Below are positions 23,601-35,129 of a stretch of DNA of 64,000 nucleotides, piece by piece. Position 1 is the first letter of the stretch, and the number at the start of each line of letters is the position of its first letter. The translations under genes were made by a program, and so were the position numbers. Source of the DNA: Euleptes europaea (Eukaryota; Chordata; Lepidosauria; Squamata; Sphaerodactylidae); assembly GCF_029931775.1 (NCBI RefSeq), contig NC_079319.1, positions 98,873,171-98,937,170 of the forward strand. The letters are read 5' to 3'. The notes under the pieces are model-generated. The model made no database searches. It saw only the letters and a program-made list of their open reading frames with translations, and was not told where the DNA came from.

Positions 23601-26600
23601 ACGATAGTCTTATGTATCCATCCACAAAAAACACCAAGTGTAACAACGGCAAGCACAAAATACAAAGTGAGTATACAATATAGCACAAATAAACATGAAA
23701 AAGGTCCAAGGATATATACAATATGAAACAAACAGGCAACTAGAAGTCCAAAAATAAAGCTGACTGTGAATCCAATAGCTGGGTAACCAGCCATTTCTGT
23801 CACCTGGGCGAGGGCTGCATTGAATCATGTCTTCTTCCCCAACAAGGCAACCAACCAGGGTCGGTTGGCACAAGGAGTCAGGGCAAAAACGCAAGGAAGC
23901 AGGGAACGTTTTCGCCACTAGGGCTTCATCAGCCTGTTACAAATGTCTGTGGTCATTGACATGGAGTGAATTGAACCTTGCAATGTACTATGTGGTCAAG
24001 CATTTTAATATCCAGGGGAACATTCACATATTTTAAAAATCTTTTCATTTTGTGATTAGGAAGGAGGAATCAATTTACAGTTCAAGAATCTCCTTTCTCA
24101 ACTGAATAACCTTGGGAATGGTTACCAGTTGAACCTGGCAAACAATTTGTTTGCTCAAACAGGATATGAGTTTTTTCAGGTAAGTGCTCTCTCATTCCCT
24201 AGATATAACTGATATATTGGCCGAGGGTTCCCTGCTTTGGGGGCCCCCTCCCCCTGGCGCTGTTCAGCCAGCCAGCTGGGGGAACTTATCTGCAGCGAAC
24301 TGAAGCCCAGGGGCCCCTGTTGCTGCCAACGCGCCAATGTCACCTTCCGGCTCTCACTGAAAGCGTCCTCATCACATCACCGGTGACATTGTGGACATTT
24401 GGGCTCAAACTCTATTAAAAATGGCTTCTACCATAGAGTTTTTGCCCAAATATCAGATTGTCCCCAGGTCACTGGCAATGTAATGATGTTATTTCCGGTG
24501 CGCGCTGCCCAAATACTAGAGCATCCCATGTCACCAGCAATGTGATGATGTCATTTCCACTATGCACCAAAAGTGATATTAATGTGTCACTGGTGACAGA
24601 GCTCTGGGCCTCAGTCTGCTGTCGGTAAGTACCCCCCACCCCCATTTTGTAAGTACCCCCCAACCCTACTTTGGCCCCTGCAAACGGGAAGCTTCCTATA
24701 TGTAGAGGTTGCCCCCCCATTTTGAGCCCGCACCTAAGAATCTGTGACCAAATTCATATGCTAGAGAACCAAGAGGGGATGTTACTTGTTTATTTCTATA
24801 GGCAAACAACATGGGTAAAGCAAATATTATATGCCTGACTGCCATACTGTTTATACTTACATGAAATCACCTAGATGTTTAGAATGACGTGTCATAAATA
24901 TGTGGATGACACCCAGGTCCACTCCTCCTTTTCAATTGAGCCAGAGTGGACTGCAGAGATCCTAAATCTAGAGGTAGTCTTGGGATGAAGGAGGTCTGAC
25001 ACATTGAAGCTCAATCCAGATAGAACTCAGGGGCTGCGGGTTGATAATAAAGCCAAGCAGAGTTTGCAGTTTGAGTGTTAATGCATTTGGCCTGTGCATG
25101 TGTAGGCTAGCCACGTATTCTGTGTGAATGAGCCCAGTGTTTTTCCTACTGGAACAAGACTCATAAGCATGTGCTCCCTCCCCTCCCCAAACTCCGTCCT
25201 CCCCAGAATTCTCCCCTAAATCTCTAGGCATTTCCCACCCCAGAGTTAGCAGCTCTACCTTCTGGCTGGTGTCAGATTTGTGGATCTATCAGGACGAACG
25301 AACAGGCAGTCAACAATTCACAGTGGGGATAAAGTGGGGCAATTAACTTCCGCAGATAGCAGTGGTCAGTTTTAGTGTTATTTAGTGTTTCGTGCCATCC
25401 TAGGCACGAAACACTAAATTACTGATAGAAGAAAAGATGTAGGGTATCCTTAAGTCACAAATGTTGCTCTGGCATGGTAAAAAGCTCCCTTTCTGCAGGA
25501 AAGATTGACTGAACAGCCATCTTCTTCAGCAAGACACCAGGAAAAGGGAAACACACAAAGTTATTGGTACATATAATTAATTGCCTAGAAATCTAGGAAA
25601 CCAATATCCTTTTCCTTCATGATTTTATTTTTCTGCTCTACAGCAATATCTTACTGATGTGAAGGAGATCTATGGAGCAACACTGCAAACTCTTGATTTC
25701 TGTAATTTCACAGAGGATGCCAGGCAGACCATTAATGCTGTGATTGACAAGCAGACTCAAGGTAAACAAGCTCAAGGCAGGCAGGCGCTGGGCCTTATTT
25801 CTTTACTTTATCCATTTAAAACATTTATTAGTTGTTTTTCTCTCTTGCAGAACTCAAAGTGACTTACAATATAAACAAAACATTATAAAACACAATTAAA
25901 AAAATGATAAAAACTCATAAAAAGTCACAATTTAAAAACTCCAATTAGGACTGTCAATAAATAAAAAAACACGAAACAAATATATGCAGTTCCTCTGTAG
26001 TCTAGAGATCAATTGTCTCTGTTTCCTGTGGTGGCCATTTTATGTTTGGCTCCACCTCTTGCAGCAGCCATTTTCTAGTTGCACACAGCAACCTGCAGGA
26101 TCAGAACAGTTAGTGACTTCTGGGTCATGGGAATAACCTGTACTGGGGCGTTTAATCATAGGTCAAAGTCAGCCAAGTTTTGCTAAGTTTCCCCGCCCCA
26201 AACTCATACCTTGCTACCATAATTGTAGGGGCACAGAAAGGAAGAGATGAACAGGCACCATTTTTCCTGGCTGTATAGTAGTTAAAGGGAAAAATTCCTC
26301 TGCTTTTAACCACTGCTTGGGAAGCAGCCTACTTTTTGCAAAATTAAACTTTTATTTTCTGGTCACTAAGTTAGGTTTAAAATACGTAGGCCATGTAGAC
26401 AGTGTCCTTTTCATTTCTAATGCAGATATACAACAGAATGCGCCCCGCCCCCGCAATACTCAAAGTGTATACAAAAATAATTCAAATTATTTTATTTTTA
26501 AAAAGTGTTCCACAGTAATTCCATTTTCTTTTTCTCAAAGGAAAAATCAAGGAACTTTTTGCCCCAGGTGTCGTCACATCACAAGCTGTCTTGGTGCTAG

Positions 26601-29600
26601 CCAACGCCATCTATTTTAAAGCTACTTGGCAGCACCAGTTCGATCCAAAGCTTACGACGGAAAGAGAATTTAGGCTGAACGAGGTACTGCAGCACAACCA
26701 TACATACATTTTTAGGAACATGGGACCTTTTAAGATAGCTTTTCTACATTACAAAATGGCATGACTTGATATCAGTTTCTGGCCTACAGTAGTAATAGGT
26801 GACATACCAAGTTACATTTTTGTATATGTGTAAAGTGCTGTTAAGTCGCAGCTGATTTATGGTGACCTCTTATGGGATTTTTAAGGCAAGAAACTAACAG
26901 AGGTGGTTTGCCATTGCCTTCCTCTGCATTGCAACCCTGGTGGTCTCCCATCCAAATACTAACCAGGGCTGACTCTCCTTAGCTTCTGAGATCTGATGAG
27001 ATTGGGATAGCCTGGGCCGTCCAGGTCAGGGCAAGGTAGTAGGTTTTAAAATTGCTGGACTTTGGCTTTCCCTTGATAAGGAGAAATGTCTAATATATTT
27101 GCGGCTTTACTGTGGTCCTGGGGCTTCACTTCTTTCAATGATGGAGAGCAAAACACCTGGGGAGCTGAAGTATCAATTCCAGCAGGACTGGGGACAAGAA
27201 CTGGCCTGAGTTCTAGGGCAGATCAGAGGGGTCAATCCAAAGAATGCTGTCAGGTTGCCAACTCTGGGTGGGAAATTCCTGGAGAAACAGGTCTTTATTG
27301 AGAAACCTTGATTTATTGTGATGTTCTTGTTGTATAAAATATTGTTATTTTGTTACATATAGCTGTGGTGCCTACCCAGTTCTCATATGGATTTTTTTCT
27401 GCCTACCATATTCCATTCATATTAGAATCATAGAGTTGAAAGGGACCACCAAGGTCATCTAGTCCAACCCCCTGCACAATGCAGGAATTTTACAACTACC
27501 TCCCCCACACACCCCCAGTGACCCCTACTCCATGCCCAGAAGATGGCCAAGATGCCCTCCCTCTCATGATCTGCCTAAGGTCATAGAATCAGCATTGCTT
27601 TTTTTAAATATTTTTTATTTTTATAACATAAACATATAAAACAAAACAAACAAATACAATAATAAAAAGAAAATACAAAAGAATATCAATTATATAATCT
27701 ACTTAATATAATCAAAATTACAAAATTCATAATATCCTTTTGACCCACCACCCACCAAAAAAGTGACCCATCACCAGGCTTCCGGAGAAGTGTCTAAACA
27801 GTTTGAAAATTACATTATTAACAGTAAAATAATTTATTTCTATAACTCATTAACTGATATAGTAAAATCAATTTTGCCAGTTTATCCCAATATGTGATGG
27901 CCTTCATCCATGTTTTTTTAAATTCTTCCATATCTTTTCCATGTAGGAATTCTGTTAATTTGGCCATCCTCATATAAATCCATAATTTCTCTCTTTAGTC
28001 ACTGATTGAAGGTTTATTTACTTGCTTCCAAACTTTGGCTATTGTAATTCTTGCAGCAGCAAAACTATATTGGCAAATGACCCTAACCTTTTTATCCATT
28101 TTTTCTTGAGGAATCCCCAATAAACAAAATGCAGGATTTCTTTTTACTTCCATATCAATCAAATTATTTGTTTCTTTTATTACTTTTTTCAAAAAAAATT
28201 AAAATCTTTTTGCATATCCACCATGCATGCATAAAAGTTCCTCTTTCCCTTCCACATTTCCAACATAAATCTATATCTCCTTTTTTCATTTTACTTATCA
28301 TCACGGGAGTTATATACCATCTATAAAACATTTTATATAGGTTCTCTCTAATTTCATTGGTTGCTGTAAATTTTAATTCTTTTTTCCATAAGTTTTCCCA
28401 TATTTCCAAATCGATGTTATATCCTCCTTCATCCATTTCACCATTACTGGCTTAATTCTTTCTTGTTCTAGATTTACTTAATTAATAGCCTATATATCCT
28501 TCCTATCAATCCTTTATTTCCCTTTATTAATATATTTTCTAATTTAGATTTATTTTTATTAAATCCAACTTGCTTATCTTTGTTAAATATATCTTTTAAT
28601 TTATAATACATAAACCAATCTTTAATGTTAAGTTCTTCTCTACTTCTTAAAACCCAATCTCCTTCCTTATAGTCTATAATTTCTCTATATACATCCATAT
28701 CTAAATTTAATTGTATTCCTCTCTTCATAAATGCTTCAACTGGAGTAATCCATCCCAGAGTTTTAGTCTCCAAAAACCTTTTATATTTTTTCCATGTTTG
28801 AAGTAAACCAAATCTAATAATATGAATATTAAAATCTTTGTTTACCTTTTCCTTATCACACCACAAGTATGCATGCCATCCAAAAAGTAAATTAAATCCT
28901 ATATCCAATATTTTGGGATTCTCTAACAAAATCCAGGTCTTTAACCAAACTAAACAAGATGCCTCATAATACATTTTCAAATCTGGCAATCCCAAACCTT
29001 CTGTTTCTGTTAGTTCAATTAAATTATTATATGCTATTCTGTCTTTCTTTGCCCCATAAAAAATTTAAAATATCTTTTTTCCAAATTTTAAATATTTGGG
29101 CCCCTTTTACAATTGGTAAATTTTGGAACAAAAAGAGCATTTTAGGTAATACCATCATTTTAATTACCGAAATTCTACCCCATAATGATAGGTGTATCTT
29201 TTCCCAGTTTTTTAAATCTGTAACAATTTGTTGCCATATCTTGATATAATTATTTTTTAAATAAATTTAGGTTGTTTGAAGTTAACCAAATACCCAAATA
29301 TGTTATTTTATGTTCAATAGAGAAGCCTGTCCTTTTTTATAGTTCTTGCTGCTGCAAGAATGTAATATTTTTAACCAGTATTTTAGTTTTATTTTTGTTT
29401 ATTTTAAAACCTGCAAGTTTTCCATAAACCTTAACCGTTTTGTTCCAGATATCAATTTGACTAATAGGGTTAGTCAGAAAACAAACTAAATCATCAGCAT
29501 AAGCTTTAACCTTGAAATGATTTCTCCCCAATTGACATCCTGTTATATCTGGAATATTTCTAATCTTTCTCAATAAAACTTCTAAAATAAACACTAAAGG

Positions 29601-32600
29601 TGAAAGAGGGCAACCTTGTCTAGTACCTTTTTGAATTTCGAATCATGATGTTAAATTACCATTGATCAACAGTCTAGGTCCGTATTGGCGAACCTACGGC
29701 ATGTGTGCCAAGTCTGGCATGCGGAGCTCTCTGCGGGCACGCGCCCGCAGCCCAGCTGGGCGGCGGGAGCTTTGAACCGCACCGTGCTTCTTGCAGGCAG
29801 TTCAAAGCCCGCCCCTTCCCTGGACTGCCCAGCTGAGCGGCGGGAGCTTTAAACCACGCCGGGCTGCCTGCAAAAAAAAAAAAGTTTCATAATAAAATGC
29901 TGTAAATCCATCTTCGCCTGGGGATTTATTTAATTTACTTTTACCTATAACAGTTTTTAATTCCTCCATAGTTATTCTAGAATCCAATAATTCCTTATGT
30001 TCTTGTGATATTCCGTCCCAGTTAAATTGATTTAGATAGACATCCATTTCCCTCTCTGAAACAACATTTTGTCTATATAAATTTGAATAATAGTCTATAA
30101 AAGTTTCCATAATCTTTTGTTTATCTGTTGTTATTTTACCCTCCCTCTTTATTTTTAATATTGGATAATATTCTTCTCTTTATGTTTAAGCTGCCAAGCT
30201 AATAATTTACCTGTTTTATTGGCATGTTCAAAAAATCTCTGTCTGTTAAACATTACTTTTTTCTCAATTTCTGAAGTTATTAAAAATTCATATTGATATT
30301 GTAACTTCTTTAACCTATCTGTTCTTGTTTAAATGACTTATCTTGTGATTTTCTTAGCTGTCTTTCTCCCAGTTTGATTTCTTCTAATATCTTTTTCTTT
30401 TGTGCCTCCCTCTCTTTAAACCATCTTGATATTTGTTGTATCAGAAGTCCTCTAACTACTGCTTTACTGGCATCCCATACCACTTCATCTGAAACTCCTT
30501 TATCTTCATTCTCAGAAAAATAATTTTGTATATCTATTTTTATCTTATCTACATTTTTTTATTTTTTAATAAAAAATTGTTTATAGACCATGGTTTATTT
30601 CTCTTGTCCCCAATCTTAATTCTAAGTGAAACAGCATTATAATCAGATAATACCTTGGGTAAAATTTCCGGATTGTCTGACAAACTTATAATTCCTTTAG
30701 AAAGCAATAACATATCTATTCTTGAATGAGTAAAATGTCTAGTTGAGTAATATGTATAGCCCTTTTTATTACCGTTTACCAGTCTCCATATATCAAACAT
30801 TTCCCACTGGTCTATAAGATGATTAAAAATACCAGGTAACTTGCCCTCACAGTTACCCCTTTTTTTCTTTGCAGATCTATCCAATCTTGGTTCCACCACT
30901 CCATTAAAATCTCCCATCCAAATCATTTTTTCTTTAGCATATTCAGCTAATATTGATGCCAAATTATTATAAAACATTTTTTGGTTTGTATTGGGTGCAT
31001 ATATACCCACCAACAATATCTTTTGAAAACCACTTACCATTTCTATCAACAAAATCCTACCATCTTTATCTTTATATAAAATCTTAGGTTCCAGTATCAA
31101 AGGGACATACATAGCTATTCCATTAGTTTTTTTCTTCTTTTCATTACATGAAGTAAAGAGTTTACCCAGTTTTGATTGTTCCAATCTTATAATATCCTTT
31201 GGTAAAATATGAGTTTCCTGTAGACAAAAAACATTAGCCTTAGACTTTTGTAAATGGTAAAATACGGGGGTTCAGAATCCACACCTTTTGTTATAAAAGA
31301 AATGAATTTTGCTTGCATGTGGAATCTTAGCACTACGAGAGCCCGTAAACTTCCTCATTGTTATTCCTTTCTGCATTGTCTTTGAAAACAGAACGAGAGC
31401 AAACCAGTGCCCACGATGCACCAGAAAGGCAGGTTTAAGCTGGGTGGTGTGGCTGGAGTTGATGCGCGGATCCTTTGCCTCCCATATTTTGGTGAAGTCT
31501 TGTCCATGATGATCCTGCTGCCAAATGACATCAGCGGTCTCAAGCAGGTAATGGTGGTAGGGCTGTCGATTCGGTTCGTCCCGAACTGAAAAACAGCTGA
31601 ATTTCCCCTGATTCGGCGGTTTTTAGTTTGGATGGAACCAAACTCAAAAAAGGCGGGAAAACGGGGAGCCGAATTCAGCGAGTTTGGGGTGTTCGGCGAA
31701 TAAATTCAGCAATTTTGGGGTTCGGCACAGCAGCATAACCGTCAGTTAGTAAGCAGCATTCTCCTGCGGCCAATCGGGGGCCAAGCTGGGTCTTCTTCCC
31801 CACCCTTAATGTGCATCTCTGACAATGGGGATTTGCAATTAGCAGAGCTTGCCGCCCATGCCCAAAGCTCCCAGCCCCGACAAACAGCTGAGCTGCAGGG
31901 AGCAAGGGTGGGGCAGGTGCGAAGAAGATGGAACAGAAGACATTCACAGTAAGACCCATTTTGGGGCTTTTCTCTATAATTTTTCTCCTGTGGGTGTGTG
32001 TGTGGGAAAAAGCAGAGTCTGTGTGTGTGTGGAGAGGGAGCAGTTTCTGTGGGTGGGTGGGGGAAGCCAAAGGGGACTTTCGCCTGTTCTGCGGGGGGGG
32101 TGCCCCCTGAGTATCTCTCTCCCTGGTTTGAGGGGGGGGGGCTTCAGTTGTGTGTCCTCAGGTTTTCCCTCATTCATAAGATCGGTTAGGTCTATTTTGA
32201 TGCTTGCTCAAAACTGGTTTTCAAATTGTGACTTAAAGAATGCATTTGCCTGGTCCTGAGTCGGATGCAAAACGGGAAATTCCACCCCCTCCTGTTCCTT
32301 ATGCATAGCTAGCTGCCTCTGTCCCTTTCCATGGTTTGCAAACTCCCGTGTCAGGTGTTGCTTTGCATGGTTGCAAACGTGTTGCTTTGCATGGTTTGCA
32401 TGGTTGCAAACATGTTGCTTTGCATGGTTTGCATGGCTGCAAATGTGTTGCTTTGCATGGTTTGCAAACTTCTTCGCACCTGCCCTGCCCTTGCTCCCCG
32501 CAGCTCAGCTGTTGTCGGGGCTGGGAGCTTCGGGAGTGGGCAGCAAGCTCTGCTAATTGCAACCCCCCATTGTCAGAGATGCACATTAAGGAGGGGGAAC

Positions 32601-35096
32601 CCCTTTCGGGGCCCATATCTCAGCCCCCCCGACCCAATCTTTACAAAACTTGGGGGTTGTTGCAAGAAGGGTCCCCTCAAGCTACGCTAAAAGTTTGGGA
32701 CCTCTACCCCAAAAAATGCCCCCTGGAGACGCGGAAAGGCACGACTGTGTTTTTAATGGCTTTATTCGGCCGAATTTCCCCCCGAACTCCAGCTCTCATG
32801 CCGAATTGCATGGACCCGAAGTGGGGGAGTTCGAACTTCGGCATTTCCCGGAAAAAAACGGGCCGAATTTTGCCGAATCCTAATTTTACCCAAAATTTTT
32901 CCAACAGCCCTAAATGGTGGTCCGTTAGGAAACAAACCACAGAAACGTAGCTTTTTTTTTTTTTTTTGCTATTACGGCCAACCAAACGTCACAATGCAGT
33001 ATGTGAGCGTCTGAGACACACACCGTTCTTGCTAAAGTTGGATGTTTAAAAGAAAACGGTTTTTGAAGAGAAAAAGATGTTTCTAGTAAGGGGAGCCCCG
33101 TGGCGCAGAGTGTTAAGCCGCAGTACTGCAGTCAAAAGCTCTGCTCACAACCTGAGTTCGATCCTGACGGAAGTTGGTTTCAGGTAGCCGGTTCAAGGTT
33201 GACTCAGCCTTCTATCCTTCTGAGGTCGGTCAAATGAGTACCCAGCTTGCTGGGAGTAAAGGGAAGATGACTGGGGAAGGCACTGGCAAACCACCCCACA
33301 AACAAAGTCTGTCTTGGAAACGTCAGTATGTGATGTCACCCCATGGGTCAGGAATGACCCAGTGCTTGATTTCTATGCTTACTCATCAGAGTCCTGCTCA
33401 AGGTGGTCTTATAATTGCCGTATATAAAAACAAAAGCTGGTAAAACAAACCCAGGGACATAAACTAGATAAAACTATCTATAAAACAGACCTCTGATGAG
33501 AAGCGGACCATTAAAAAAGTTGGAAAGGTAAAACCCCTGATTAGAAGGCTGGTTAAAAAATATGTTTTGGCCTGGCACCTAAAAGACAGTCCATTAGGTA
33601 CCAGAGTTCAGAGGGGCAGCTGTATTTTTGAAATACAGAAGCAATTTGAATGAATTTAATCCAGTGGATTGATTTATATTTGTTTGGGGATGCCACTCTC
33701 CAGGTGGGGTCTGGCAATCTCCCAGAATTACAATTGATCTCCAGCCAACAGAGGCCAGTTCCCCTGGAGAAAAGGGCTGCTCTGGAGAGTGGGCTCTGGG
33801 GGCCTTGGACCCCACTGAGGCTCCCTGTCCTCAGACCTCAACCCCCAAATCTCCAGGAGTTTCCTATCCTGGAGCTGGCAACCCTTATGCCTGCCCATCC
33901 CCTGCTGGTGGTCGAGGGGGGACCTGGCGACTTTATCTCATCTATGGACAGACAGGAAAAATCAAAGTTTTTTTTTTTTTTGGTTTTGTGCAAATGAATT
34001 GCTCCTTAAGGCCGAAACCCTGAATGCCAATTCGCCTGCATTGGCTCCTGTTTAAGGAAAACAGGGTTTGCGCTCCTCACCATGTGCCGGATGGAAGCAT
34101 TAAATGCTGTGCACAATTACAGCCGCTAGAGGGAGCTGCTGTTTCATTAAAAATCAAGTTTGTTTGAATTTGGTAAATTCCTGTTCCACATTGTAGAGGC
34201 AATTCTGTGTTAACGGGATGAAGGTGACATGTGTATGTTCTCATGTATATCGAGACTAGCGATTTACTTCTTGTTTACTGTTAAGCTTAACTCTTCTTTT
34301 AAAAGATGCAAGCATCTAGCCCTTAAGGAGACATCAGAAATAGGGTCAAAACCACAGAGCATGTTCCTACAGCTCTAAGAGCACTTCAACAACCACGTGG
34401 TGTTATGGGTCCAGTACTCATTCCCCTTGGTTGCCAACCTCCAGGTGGGGCCTGGAGAGCTCCCTGAATTATAACTTATCACCAGAGTACAGAAGTTAGT
34501 TCCTCTGGAGGAAATGGCAAGTTCGGAGGGTGGACGCTATGGCATTATACCCCACTCAGGCCCCTGCCTCCAACAAATCTCCATGAGTTTTGATCCTAGA
34601 GTAGGAAACTTTATTCCCAGCCTTCTGAGAAAATATATCTGGAGTGGCAAGAAATTATACTGATAACTAGATATGTCATTGCACTTTTAAGTTAAAAAAA
34701 TCCTGAACTTCAGGGGTCCCCAATGAAGTGTTTTTTTTCCAGTGAACTGTACTTCAGGGGTCCCCAATTAAACTGAGCTCAGTAACAAATGGGCAACCAA
34801 TGGAGGGTCTGCAGAATGGGAGTAACGGGAGTCCGGCTTTCTGCTGGGGAGGGCGGGATACAAATTTAATAAAATAAAATAAATAAAAATAATGTACATA
34901 CTCCTTCTAGCTCCTGCTAACAGTCGAGCCGCTGCATTCTGGACCAGTTGGTGTTTCTGAGCTGATTTTGAGGGGAGGCCAATGTACACGGCATTACAGT
35001 AGTCTAGTCTTGATGTTACTTTAGCCCTGGATAACGCAATTTTGAAATGTGGAATTGGATGCAGCTTTAAGGCTAACCATTCACCTCCCAACATGA

Positions 35097-35129
<33 letters not shown>

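Noticed and set aside
34690-34765. Two copies of CAGGGGTCCCCAA as hAT termini
   Set aside because: They are direct, 59 bp apart, and no partner end was found; too little to call an element.
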